A DNA stretch of 31,313 nt from Haplomitrium mnioides (Eukaryota > Marchantiophyta > Haplomitriopsida > Calobryales), in NCBI GenBank assembly GCA_049999725.1, contig JBNGIS010004061.1, forward strand, positions 1 to 31,313, written 5' to 3'. This document shows, one piece after another, positions 9,063 to 19,360 of the stretch (position 1 is its first letter; each line of letters starts with the position of its first letter). The notes beneath the pieces were generated by a model that was not told the DNA's origin, ran no database searches, and was given only the letters and a program-made list of their open reading frames with translations. The position numbers and the translations under genes were made by a program.

Positions 9063-9621
9063 TTTTCCAAAGTGTAAAAGAGTGAAAATAAAGGGGAAAA
9101 TTTGTACAATAAAAAAGTTCACAAAGAATAGAAGGCAGAAAATGGCTAAATCACAAGAAAAGGAAAAAAAAAAGCCATGAGAAGAAAACAAAAACTGGAA
9201 ATTGAACTTGCAAAAAATGAAAGAAACTTTCCATTATCGCTATTTTTACATCCAAAGTTCAAAAAACGCATTTTTCCCCAAAAAAATGATTTGTGGAGCT
9301 CTTGACATGTAGGTTCGCATGGTACAAAAAATGTTAGTATATAAAACATTGCTCATTTTCATCTTTCCATCTTTTGGGTATACCACCAAGAATAAGAAAT
9401 ATTTGTTAAAATACTTTCCTTAATTTTCTTGTTTTTCATTCTTATTTTTCAATAGCTAGAGTACTCAAAAGCAAAAAGAGGTTAGAATTTCAAGATTCAT
9501 GATTGCATAAAAGTGTTACTTTTGGCCAACAACTAGAGACAACTTCAAATTGTTTTTTTGAAGAGGTAAGTATTGGAATACGTAAACTATCAAGTGTGAT
9601 AGCGAGTATTTTGGGAAAAAA
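9063..9621. promoter_or_regulatory. Divergent intergenic region of copy A (putative bidirectional promoter)
   Basis: 559 bases between the ORF1 start (minus) and the ORF2 5' region (plus). A TATA motif TATATAAA is at 9338-9345 on the plus strand. Read in reverse it gives TTTATATA, so one site could serve either direction. Copy B keeps TATATAGA at 19983-19990 in the same place. A splice-donor-like GAGGTAAGT at 9564-9571 (copy B GGAGGTAAGC) suggests that an ORF2 leader exon ends there. Promoter function is inferred only. Confidence 0.45.
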
Positions 9622-9899
9622 ATGGCAGTTGTTGAATTAAACACATTGACAAAAGAACTTCGAGCAAGTGAAGCCTATGCGCGGATTGGATCAGGCATTG
9701 AACTCTGTCTTTGTATAGAATCAAGGAGTGAAGAACTTGCGCCCAAAGGATCAAGAAGGGAACTCAATGCACATATAGGATCCAAAACTCAAGCTTCTGC
9801 ATGTAGTGGATCTTTCTTATGAGTAAAGGAATCAAAATTTAATCTTTCTAGTGACTACTCCAATAGACCAATAGATAGACATTCAAGTCAGAATGTCCA
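9622..9899 (+). repeat. 30-bp tandem repeats at the ORF2 5' end, copy A
   Basis: An ATG at 9622 (MAVVELNTLTKEL) is conserved in copy B at 20341. It leads into five or so degenerate 30-bp units of the form GGATCAAGGAGTGAA + CnnTGCGCnnATA. The unit is a multiple of three, so the frame stays open (67 codons here), but copy B has a stop early in the same region. It could be repeat-bearing intron or leader rather than coding. Homology to copy B ends at 9899. Confidence 0.6.
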
Positions 9900-11586
9900 T
9901 ACTGTCAACCCTGCTGTCGGACCCTTATCTCCTTTTTGACCAACTTACACCCACTTCAAGGTTGACTTGTGTTTCGGGACCTTTTATGGGAGGGGCTTTC
10001 CACCGAATTGACCCCAACTCCTACTTGACCGCTCTGGAGGGACTGCAACACCACCTAACAACACCCAAGCACAACACATGCATGCACACACCCACCGGCA
10101 CACACCTCCCTCCAATGCTCATAGATACAAGTCTCACCCCTCCTTCAGGCCTTAACCTTGAAAGGTGCCACTTGGAAGGCATGGGCGGATAGAAGAGGGG
10201 ATCCGATTCTTATATGAAATAGCTCCTTTGCAAGTTCTCTCTTGGGGGCTTTAAGTGGTTCCTCTTTGTCTCACAGTCATTTCCACTGGCCAACAATTGC
10301 TTTAGCAGCAAACCTGCTCATTCACACTCACTTTCTAGTGGCACACACGAATAGACTGATGTGTTGCTGAGAGCAATCCGAAATATAATTCAAGAGTCCA
10401 GAACTAGACCCAATCACTTTGTGTAGAAAGGGGAAACAAGTCCCAGCATCCGAATTACCATAATGCAATGTTATTAATCCTGACTTCCCCTTCACAGGTT
10501 GTTCTTAGGATCTGAACAAACAGAATGCAAGCACTCCAAATACTAAGAACTTCATAGAACTACAAATAGAACACCAATCTAACTATACACATGAACATAG
10601 ATATACATATACATGCACCATGCCTTGCCAACATTGTAGGCCTTCCCACGTCTCAAGACCCAAGCTTTCCGACAAACTTCCCTTCAGGTCGAATCATCAA
10701 CTCCAGTCTTCCTCCAATTCTTCACCCACGCACTCTCATCCAGATAGTTTTTTTTAACTTCCCTTGCGAGAAGCCCTGAATTTACTTCTTCAAGCTGGGA
10801 AGAGGATTTCTTTAACTTCCACCTCTAGAAGATAGTCCCCTCGACTATTGGCCACTCACTCCACCTTGAGCTTTGAATGGATCTTCTCTACAGTACGCGG
10901 ACACTAACACATCCACTCTTCTCTTGACTCCACTTGAGAAATTTGACCAGAAACACTCCCAAACGCCCATAGGATTGATGCTCTTGCACAAATGATGCTG
11001 AGATGACCCCAAGATCCCCCCTTAGTAGCCTCTCCCAAAGACCGAAAGAATCCCCTTTAGCCTCAAGTAGCAATACACCTCCAAATGCTAGTCCATCTGC
11101 AACGATGAGTGCACCTAGATTGCCTAAGACTCTAGAGCTCTACGCTCAACGATTCTCAGTGCCCCTCTAGTCCACCTCAACCCATGCTGATCCCCCTGCA
11201 CGAGTCTACTCGCCTCACTTGAATTTTCATAAAGATCCTCTCCTCTCTTCCTTGCTGCGTCTTCCTCTCTGAGATAGCTTGCGCACCTCAATTTTGCATA
11301 TTCATCAATCTCTCCAACATCGCAGCAATCCAATCTATACCCTTGGTAGGTGCGCATCCCCCTCCAGCATTTCTCGATCAAGATCGTTCATTTCCTCCTC
11401 GCTGGACTTGGTCGTTTTTCCAGTTAGCAACCGTTTCTTGGCGAGGTGACACCTGTCAGTACGGTCGAGGGCTAGTCTAAAGTTAACAGTCATCTCTGAA
11501 GTCCTTCCAGGTTGGAGGAAGACAACTTCGGGGAAGAACAAAGGTGGATTGCTCACGTGTGCTCCTATGGCAATCATGGGGGCCTC

Positions 11587-11772
11587 TCACACGATTCCCT
11601 TTTGATGAAGACTAGATCGTAGGGAACTCTCAATCCTCTGCAGGTAGGCAGTGCACCACGATGCCGATGAGTCTTGGAGAGCTGATTCGAACAAGGGAGA
11701 TCTTGAAGCAGGTTGAAAATAAGAACTTATGAGTCCCACGTGGATCCCCAATGGTCGTGTCTGCAGAGTCAC
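11587..11772 (-). other. Unrelated in-frame tail fused to the SPT16 fragment
   Basis: The SPT16 frame stays open for 61 further codons after similarity stops at 11773, ending at 11587. The residues (starting VTLQTRPLGIHVG) match nothing I recognise and do not continue the M24-like domain. This is a chance or captured extension at a chimeric junction. Confidence 0.5.
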
Positions 11773-12665
11773 GATCAAATAGGTTCTGGCAATGTTGGAA
11801 TAGTACAAAGTGTAGCAAGCTCTGAGAGCACAAATGATTACCCTCGTCCCATTATAATACAGAGTATCGTCATTACTAACAGCACTAGGTTTGAGGTCAA
11901 AAAGGCCCTCGCTTTGAAACACATACGAATAGCAAATATCTACATTCTCTGCCTTCAGCTTCACCTTTGCTTTGGTAGGATCTAAGATAATTTCCTCCGT
12001 GCTTTCCATAAGCTCTACATGAGTTACACTCTTCTCCTCATCAATCACCACCTCCACCTTTGGAACAGTGTAAGTCTTGAGCACAGACCAGCTGAGAAAC
12101 GAAGCCTTTTTCAATGTTATTTCTTTCTGACTCATCTTTCACAACAAAAACATCGGAAAATCCATTGGCCACATCCACTAGGTTAAAACCAGAACCACTG
12201 AGAACATCTGCCCATTTTTCCAAAAGAGCTCCTTCTGCAACTTCTTTAGACAGGACACCAATAGTTGGATTGCTCGACTTTGTTTTTTTTTTCCTTCACT
12301 GCATCTAGAATTGTATGCATTTGATTACTCCTGCCCTCCCCTCTTTCTTTCGAGTGAAGATTAACATCAATTGACGTTAACTTCTTCGCAATCTTCCTTA
12401 ACTCATCAAGAATAGAGGCTTTCTTCTAACTACATAGAATGTAAAAGAACCCTAGCAAAAATACCATTACCGTCTCTGGAAACTCGCAATCTAACAACCA
12501 AATATGCAACGCATAGCTTTTCAGGTTCCTCAAATCCTCCGAACTGCGAGGACTCACCACAACAATTGCGTACGCTCCTCCCCAAAGATCATCTTTATGA
12601 TCATGCCATGATCCATACATGCCCTTCAACCTTTTCTCAAACACCTCCAAATTAATTTGCACTCC
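11773..12665 (-). pseudogene. SPT16: SPT16 gene fragment (FACT histone chaperone subunit), broken
   Basis: SPT16 is the large subunit of FACT, which moves nucleosomes during transcription and replication. This fragment covers roughly the first 280-300 residues, the M24 peptidase-like N-terminal domain. Reading leftward from 12656: INLEVFEKRLKGMYGSW, DDLWGGAYAIVV, SEDLRNLKSYALHIWLL and EFPETVMVF; then KWADVLSGSGFNLVDVANG (12217-12161) and ILDPTKAKVKLKAENVDICY (11988-11929), ending after SNIARTYLI at 11773. Breaks: a TAG at 12426-12428 where SPT16 has Gln after LCS, a frameshift in the A-run at about 12275-12285, and another near 12110-12135. After 11773 the frame runs into 62 unrelated codons. 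No introns interrupt the homologous stretch. It is a captured or retrocopied host fragment rather than a functional gene. Confidence 0.85.
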
Positions 12666-13106
12666 ACTTCCTCCTTTGAACCACAAATCTTTCTGCCGCC
12701 TCCAGTATGGCCTTAACGTTCTCTAATTTTTTAGGGTTTTCTTACCAATTGCGGCGGCCCTATTCTCCTTTACAAATCCATACAATTCAAATAATTTTCA
12801 ACCTCCAGCAAGCTCTTCTCAATCCTCCAATGAACTCAACCTGAGAATTGAAAACAAATCTGCTCCAGCAATTACCTTCGGATCCTTGATGTTGCATGCT
12901 TCTAATGATTTCAATACAACTTTGCTCGCCTCCAATGTCCTCCATTACTTTCTATGTCATGCTCCGACATATGATAGAATAGAACTTTCCTATAGCCAAG
13001 AGACTCCATTTTGCTGCTCATTGATGAATGTGCTCCTCCTTGTGCTCCAATAAAGCTCTTTTAGAAGCTTCCTTAATCATCTATCTTCTGACCTAACAAG
13101 TCCGTC

Positions 13107-13748
13107 ATGACTAGAGCTTTGTGAAGAAAAAGCTTGACCCAATATCAATTTTGAAATTGAGGAGAATTTTGTGTTATTGAAATAATTGTTTATCGTTGTG
13201 TAGGACAGATTTTTTTAACAGTGTGAGAGAAACATATTTTTGACAAAGCATGAAGAATCAAGATATTACATTGCAATGGGGAATACGAAGAAAAGACTCC
13301 AATGTTGACAATCAATTCACTTTGCCAGACGTAATTGTTTTCTATAGAAGATCCTTTAAACTTATATTATTAGTAGGGAATACTAGAATCCAAAGATTCA
13401 AAATCTTAAGAACACATATTCTAGAGGCATTTTCGGAAATAGAGAATTATTTGCTAAAGGAGTATTTGAGCGTGAATGGATGGACATGGACATTGTGAGG
13501 CAATGCCCTTTCATAAAGTTTTGAACTTGTTGGAGAATTTCACAAAATGGGAAGTTTATGACTACTAGACAACTTACTTGAAAGAGAAAGATCCTAGTTG
13601 CATTCTTAGTATTTTTGGTTTTACAAAATATTAGAGAACTCATTTTCCAAAATGTTTAAATTCCAAAAATGCAATAGATTTGCTATTTGTGAAACTTGGG
13701 AAGAAATTAAATCATTGCCAAAAAAATCCGTCTTGGAGTCCAACAAAG
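13107..13748 (+). pseudogene. ORF2 copy A, N-terminal half of the DUF7869-type core
   Basis: This resumes after the foreign segment with SFVKKKLDP..., identical in copy B. It then reads the Cys-containing helix-rich region that precedes the catalytic core in this family: RRSFKLILLVGNTRIQRF (about 13345-13400), a degraded block corresponding to HCERMP of copy B (13495-13515), TKWEVYDY and the THFPK...K motif near 13640. Stops and frame changes occur at about 13497, 13566 and 13631. The exon ends at 13748 with AAAG before GTAACA, a plausible donor that copy B has lost (GAAATA). With 9900-13106 missing its upstream exon, it is non-functional. Confidence 0.6.
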
Positions 13749-14626
13749 GTAACAAATTTCTTCTCTTTTGAAACCTAGGGTTATTATGATGTTTTTTTTA
13801 CAAGACTCAAAGCTTAGTTCTAGAGATGTTATGCTTTCGTATTCTAATGCAAGTAAAATATTGGTTTTGTTAAGTTGTTTCACAAACGAGGTTCGAGTGA
13901 AATAAATCTTAACATTTAGAGTTGTCAGAATACACTCTATGCTTGCATATGGTTTATTTATTTTACTTTGAATCCATAGTATGTCAAGTGTGAAATAAAG
14001 TGAGGGAAATGTTTTCATTGTAGGTTGTGACCATAGGCTTGCAACGGGTCTTACTATTGTTGCTTTCAATCCAAAACCCATTGCTAGATAAACAAGATCA
14101 AGAATTGTTTATGTTGTTTGCAAACCCTATATGCACATAGTTTTTGCTCTTGTTTTTTCAATTTCTATCGTGACAATAATCAAACAAAGTCAAGATATTG
14201 ATGTTGTTGCTTTTGATCCTATTCATGCATAGGATGAGTTATTGTTTCTTTGAGTCTTTTGCACGTATAGGATCAGATATTGTTTCTTTGAATTCAATGC
14301 GCCCATAGAGTCCAAGCTAACATTGAAATTGAAGTTCCAATTTGAGACCCAAAAGGCATAAATCTTGTTTTTCTCCTCTCAAAAATTTTGTGAAATTTGA
14401 GTCAAAGACAAGTAGTTGTTGTGAATGTTATTTTGATTCTCCTAGACTTTAATAGTCTAAACTAAATTTTTAATCTTTTTTAAAATTTTCACCTCTTCTA
14501 ATCTAAACATTTGTTAAAAGTTGCTTTGAATACTTTTAACGTCTGAGGTTATTTTTTGATATTTGAGACATCAAGACAGGTATTAATGAACTGTTTATAT
14601 CTTTTTGGTGTTTTTTGATGATGTAG
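13749..14626 (+). other. ORF2 copy A intron
   Basis: Inferred 878-bp intron between a GTAACA donor at 13749 and a GATGTAG acceptor ending at 14626. Copy B has the same arrangement over 866 bp (21901-22766). It holds a block of about 30-45-bp repeats with the TGCGC/GCATA core at 14190-14330, and several reading-frame stops in all frames. Confidence 0.6.
14190..14330. repeat. Palindrome-core repeats in ORF2 intron, copy A
   Basis: Three or four imperfect units of the pattern TTTGATCCTATTCATGCATA / TTTGAGTCTTTTGCACGTATA, each with a short palindrome around TGCGC/ATGCAT. Copy B has a matching block at 22340-22470. Confidence 0.6.
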
Positions 14627-14794
14627 TCAAATATGATTGCCAATTTTTTCTTCATCATGACCAACAAATGAAAGAAAGAACAAAACTTACAAACCATCAA
14701 AGAAAATGTTATGCTAATGGTCAAAATTACTTGGGAATTGTGATGGATGGAATGGATCAAAAGAAAACAGCCTTCCACACTAAACAATCACTAC
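14627..14794 (+). pseudogene. ORF2 copy A, start of catalytic exon (DGMDQ), truncated
   Basis: An exon beginning after the GATGTAG acceptor. It reads NHQRKCYANGQNYLGIVMDGMDQKKT; the DGMDQ at 14746-14760 is the first acidic motif of the DUF7869 core. Similarity to copy B stops at 14794, inside the exon. The rest of the domain is taken up at 25976, suggesting that the exon is split by an insertion of about 11.2 kb. Confidence 0.7.
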
Positions 14795-15520
14795 TTTAAA
14801 CTAGGAATTGCTATTGAATTTCTATTGTATTTTGTGTTGAAAATTTGTTTTTTGAATTTTTGCTTCGAAAATTACATTTTTTGTTAGTTAAGAAATTTTT
14901 CATCAGAAAAAAATTTATTCAACTTGAAAACTTGTTTATTTAGATACCTATTGTATTTTGGAAAAACTTTAATGCTCAATATTTTGTTAAAAAATACTAT
15001 ATTATAGTAAGATAAATAAACAAGAGAGAATATTAAAAAAACATGACAAAGTTATATAGTTTTTTTAATGTTTTCTTTAAATTTTGAAAAAAAAACCTTC
15101 AAGATACAAAATCCTAAAACATTTATGAAGAACAAATAAGAAAAATATGATGCTGCAACATACATTGACATGTATATGTTTAATCTAGTACGAGTTGCTT
15201 TGAGCTTGTATTTACGTACAAAACAGATAAAAACAAAAAAAGATCTATACTTGATTAGACTTCAAGCTTGCATATCATAAAAGATGATGCCTTTCATAAA
15301 ACTCAATCTGATATTCCAAACCGAGTGAATAATGAATCATTAGTAATTTGAAAAATTGAATGTCCAAAACCAAATCACAAAAATGACTCAGATGTCGAAT
15401 GATATCGTTATTGAAGTTTGTAGTAAATTTAATAAGCAACTAAGAAAAAAAAAACCAAAAACTCACAATTGAAGAAAAATTGTAAAAAAATCCAAATCAA
15501 TCGAAAAGGAACTTCCATGC
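14795..15520. other. AT-rich noncoding stretch, possible left end of element B
   Basis: No gene is seen. Long A and T runs and many stops in all frames. It precedes the region that aligns with position 1 onward of copy A, so it would be the outer flank or left subterminal part of the copy B unit. Copy A's equivalent lies outside the window and cannot be compared. Confidence 0.4.
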
Positions 15521-15701
15521 CAGCATAGACTTTGTTGCTAATTTTTACAAAAACCAATAGTTTTTTTTCAAAAATCATTTTTTGACATAAAAAATATCAT
15601 CAAGAAAATACTTAATAGCTATTATTTGGAATGCTTCAAGAACATAGATAAAACATATATATTTGAAAAAAATAAATACTTTATTATTTTTAAAATGTAC
15701 A

Positions 15702-16325
15702 TCATTCTACAGCTTCAGCTTCAGCTTCGGTTATGTCCTCTTTAGAAGGAATGGTATCATCTAAATCAATGGACTAAGAAGCTTAGGCATCTAGAGCCAC
15801 AAAATAATCCTATCAAGACTTTCTAGTCGCAAAAATTGCAACAGAATCACTAGATGCACCAGCAGTACAAGGAGAAACATGCTTAGTATGATACACATAC
15901 ACAATCTACAAGTTTGTGATATCATATAGAAAATAATTCATCGTCAAAAGTCCTTGAGGAATATAGATAAATTGATATCTATCATATTCTATAGCAATGC
16001 AGTTTTGCATCAACTTTAGAGCAAAGACAAGACATGTGCCCAACCTAGAGCAAAAATATAGTATCCAATCTTGCTCAGATGGCAAATGGTCAATAGACAA
16101 GTTGTACAAAGCTTGAGGCTTTTGGTACACATTCATACAAGCATCATCTCTTTGATGTTTCAATTTAGCCGAAGCAACTAGAAAATTGAAAACACTCCGC
16201 ATTATTTGTCGTGGAAGGCCACTTGTAAACTCGGATTGTAAATTAAAGAGTTTCATGCTTCACTTGCCCTCCTTTGTCCAATAGCCCACTACCCAGTACT
16301 TGTAGGCGTGAGCGATTTTGGGAAC
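15702..16325 (-). pseudogene. ORF1 copy B, exon 4
   Basis: An open frame of 116 codons (16256 to 15906) continues past a stop to a TGA at 15702-15704 homologous to the copy A stop. Upstream from 16325 the frame reads IAHAYKYWVVGYWTKEGK and then a stop. It shares SLKLMQNCIAIEYDR-like residues with copy A. Confidence 0.6.
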
Positions 16326-16444
16326 CTTCAAATGATAAATGTTAGTTTTGTCCTTGTAGTAATAAAAGAAAAGTCAAACATTGCAAAGAAAGTAAGAGAA
16401 AAAGAAACAAGATAAACTAAAACATTAAGAAATCAAAACAAAAC

Positions 16445-16999
16445 TTGCTAGATGTTGTGGTCGATAGCACAACAAATCTCCAAAAGTGCATTCTCCATGA
16501 CGCCAAACTGATAGGAAGAATGAATAATGACAAAAGACCAAAAATCAAAAGTGGTTATAACAAAAAAAAAGAGGCCATGTCAAAAATATCGTCTTTCATA
16601 AAGGGCTTGGAGTAGTCATGCTTACATTCCTTTAGATTATACCCATAAGGAATATCAACTATTGCTAAAGTGAAACTTCTTGACACCAAACACTTTAATT
16701 TTCGAGCATTAGACTCGGTGTGGACTTGATAAAAGGCCATATTGAGTCCATCAACATAAGACATTAAGTCATGGTCTTGTTCTACCAACCCTTCTTCAGC
16801 TGAAGGGACAACATTGTCAATTTGCTGCCTTGACTTCCACTCTTTGGCTTTCTGACAATGGAGTAGAAAGGCATGAGGGTATGAAACCAAGATTAAGGCT
16901 TGGTTTTGATCTTTGGGGTTTCTTCGACCCCAGATCTCTTTTTACCTTTTGTAAATGCTATTAATTTCTTGGCAAGATGTTGTTTAAATGTTTTGTCAC
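16445..16999 (-). pseudogene. ORF1 copy B, exon 3
   Basis: After the acceptor at 17000-17001 the exon reads KQHLAKKLIAFTKGKKRSG, and, after a frame change near 16890, 111 codons to 16555 with HCQKAKEWKSRQQ, DLMSYVDGLNMAFYQV and GYNLKECKHD. Copy C shares HCQKAREWMARQE and DLMSYVERLNVVFYQV. The donor is weak (GTTTTG at 16444). Confidence 0.6.
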
Positions 17000-17084
17000 C
17001 TTGTAAACAACACATAAATAAATTAAAGGAGAGTTTGATAACAAGGAACTTGACCTCAAAAAGAAAGAACAATTAAAGAGAGCA

Positions 17085-17525
17085 AGGACTCAAGAGTCCA
17101 TGCTTACATAGATTCTTGAGCCAAAGTATGCAAGAACTCTGAAGTCATTGTGGGCAAGGACTCTAAAGTCCATGCGTGCATAGACTACGAGATTCCAAGC
17201 ACGCATAGACTCTGAAATTCATTCTCTCAAGGACTCTAGAGTCCATGCTCGCATGGACTCTCAAGTCCATGCGTAGTAGGACTTTGAAGTTCAGGCATCA
17301 TGGACTTTAGAGTCCATGTGCGAGTGGACTTCAAATTCCCTTTGAGCTTCGACTCTCGGAGTCTCAATGCGCAAGGCTCAAAGGTCAATGAGTGCATGGA
17401 CTCTTAAATCCATGCGCACATAGGTTAGATCTTCTTGCGAGCAAAGATATTTAGGCCACCCCTAAGCTAAAGAGTACATGTATGCATGGACTCTTAGATG
17501 CGCATGCGCACATGAAAGAAACTTG
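17085..17525. repeat. 24-bp palindromic minisatellite, ORF1 copy B intron 2
   Basis: About 17 units at 23-25-bp spacing, clearest at 17220-17345: GGACTCTAGAGTCC + ATGCTCGCAT repeats with one or two changes per unit. The array fills most of the 597-bp intron between the GTAAGT donor (17596-17591) and the TACAAG acceptor (17000). Confidence 0.9.
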
Positions 17526-17596
17526 AAAAATAAAAGTATTTAAAAAAATTCAAACAAGCTTTTCAAACACAACTGGAGAAGGGAAAAAAAACTTAC

Positions 17597-19030
17597 CAAC
17601 AATTGCTCGAAGCTTGAATAGAAAGAGCACATCTTTGATTCCTCTCTATAGATGGGAAATTCTATCCTAGCCTCCTCCCATAAGTTGTAGTATACCTTAG
17701 AACAAAAAATTCTACCATTGCTGCTAAACTTTATGTCTCTCAAGTTCCAGAGACATTTCTTCGATTGAAAGCTTTCCGACTTCTATTCGATTCAAAACTG
17801 AAATTTTAATTTCATCAAGAAGACCCTAAAGGGACCTCCAATGTGTCCATTTTATGTCCTCCATTCTTAGAGATCCTTTGGCCTTGGTCTTCCGGCCTTT
17901 CACTAGATTCATCTCCTACATGCCAAAAATGCTTTGTTGTAACTACTTGAGCTCTCCACTTCAAAACACCAGCTGGAACTAGTTGTCTTGAGAACTCATC
18001 ATCTTTTCAAGTGTCGACTTTGACTTGACTTCCAAAGTCTCTAGAACAAGTTCTCTTTTCATCTTTTGGGATGACACCATCCCACCCTCCATGTAGCACT
18101 GATGGCAATGCTCTACTTTTTGAATTGACGCCATCTCCAACCGATAGCATTGATTGTAGTTGTTATAAGTCATAAATATTTGGGCTTCTAATGGTGTAAG
18201 ACCCACATAGACGTAGCGATTGTAGAGCAAAAACATTGGATTTTTTGCTCCATACTTTGTAATTAAAAGCTGCCTCGCCTTGCAACACTATGATTGCCTC
18301 TTGCAATCTCGTAGCGGTATTTGTTAGGGTTCTTTATATCAAACTTGGACTTATCTCTCAACCCGCATTTTCGATCTACAACCACAATTTAAAAAAAAAA
18401 TGAGCATATTTGTTCATGAGCATACTCTGCACTAGAAGCTCCACAAAATCTTCATTTAACCTCCTAATCTAGAATGGCCTCCAGTTATCCATTCCAGATT
18501 TCAAAGGGTTCAAATTCTCCAGCTGAATAGTGATGTTTTCCTCCGGACTCTACATTTCTAGATTGCAAACTCCTTGATTTTGTTCTTGTCCTCCTCAAAC
18601 ACTATGTGAAGATCAACCTACTCTCTTTGAAATTCTTGAAACGTTCGAAGCTCTTTGTGCACTTGCCTCTTTGATTTTGATGTTGGAGGCTGCACCAACT
18701 CCAAGGTTGACTTTCTCCTTAGAGTTGCTAGAGGGAGAAGATGATGGGGGTGCCAAAGAAGAGCTGAGTGGAGATAGAGACCGGAAAAGCTCCTCCTCAA
18801 TTGGCAGTGGTGGAATCAGCTTTTTCTTTGGTAATGTCAGCTTCTTCTTTTTCTGGATCCTCGGTTGGCTCCACCTCCTTTCTTTTCTTGGTAGCTAAAG
18901 GTCCACTTGTTGCTGCTATTTTCATTGTCACCGCGTTTGAATGTGGCTTGTGCCACGCAAAGGCCTTGATTCACTTTCAAAATTTTCAAACTTAAAGCAA
19001 ATTTGATGTAGTCCCTCTCTAACCGCTTCG
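17597..19030 (-). pseudogene. ORF1 copy B, exon 2
   Basis: A long exon of about 1.43 kb. Near its 5' end it reads AYPNAKRLERDYIKF and NKWTFSYQEKKGG, then (frame change) a Lys/Glu-rich segment. At 18240-17979 an 85-codon frame has the conserved GLTPLEAQIFMTYNNYNQCY followed by KRELVLETLEVKSKSTLEK, likely coiled coil. The 3' end (17743-17597) reads LRDIKFSSNG..., LWEEARIEFPIYREESK, matched in copy C by LWEEARMEYPIHTNESK. The uninterrupted copia target TTTCG is at 18369-18373. Confidence 0.6.
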
Positions 19031-19159
19031 CGTTCGGGTAAGCGTCGGTAAAATCAGACGAAAATTGAGAGAAAAAAAAAAAAAAAAAAAAACAAGAAAT
19101 TGTCAATGACTTATTTCAGAAACTTGTCAAAAGTCCTTGTAAGAATTCAAAGACCTTGA

Positions 19160-19315
19160 CCAGATAGTCTAGGCGCCAAGTGGCACTAGAGTCCATGCGA
19201 GCATAAACTCTAGAGTCCATGCACGTATAGACTCCACAACCTTTGCACAACAGGACTCCTTGTCCCTTGGGCGCATGGACCTCACAATCCAGTGCACACG
19301 GGTATGATGCTTTAC
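19160..19315. repeat. 24-bp palindromic minisatellite, ORF1 copy B intron 1
   Basis: About six units (for example CACTAGAGTCCATGCGAGCAT, then AACTCTAGAGTCCATGCACG) in an intron of roughly 330 bp, far fewer than the copy A intron 1 array. Confidence 0.8.
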
Positions 19316-19360
19316 AACAAAGAGTTTTAAAATAATAGAAAAAACTCTGCTATGTCTTAC

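Larger units (their letters stand above)
9900..13106. other. 3.2-kb GC-richer segment replacing part of ORF2 copy A
   Basis: Alignment to copy B breaks after 9899 (equivalent to 20648) and resumes at about 13107 (equivalent to 21248). About 3.2 kb of unrelated DNA therefore stands where copy B has about 600 bp of ORF2 coding sequence. The segment is visibly richer in G+C, notably 9900-11750. It includes the SPT16 fragment (11773-12665). No target duplication or clear terminal repeats were found by eye. From 9900 to 11770 I recognise no gene; minus-strand open frames at 11335-11577, 11124-11381 and 10888-11073 have no known features. From 12700 to 13100 I see only possible 5' flank of the SPT16 fragment. 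Confidence 0.7.

Noticed and set aside
9146-9349. 67-codon minus-strand frame upstream of ORF1
   Set aside because: It lies in the divergent intergenic region, and copy B's counterpart (19658-19930) has different residues and frame.
9903-13098. TGTCAACC ... CTAACA, a possible LTR element with TG...CA ends
   Set aside because: The flanking five bases (CATAC and AGTCC) do not match, no primer site or polymerase domain is seen, and no second LTR was found.
9900-13111. Helitron carrying the SPT16 fragment (CTAG at 13110-13113)
   Set aside because: No TC start at the other edge, no clear terminal hairpin and no A/T insertion site.
14867-14882. 16-bp exact direct repeat GAAAATTACATTTTTT, also at 25905-25920, near both presumed ends of element B
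   Set aside because: AT-rich and of low complexity, in direct rather than inverted orientation. Likely chance, though worth including in an end search.
17085-17525. CRISPR-like spaced repeats
   Set aside because: Units are contiguous, palindromic and degenerate with no unique spacers, and the setting is eukaryotic.
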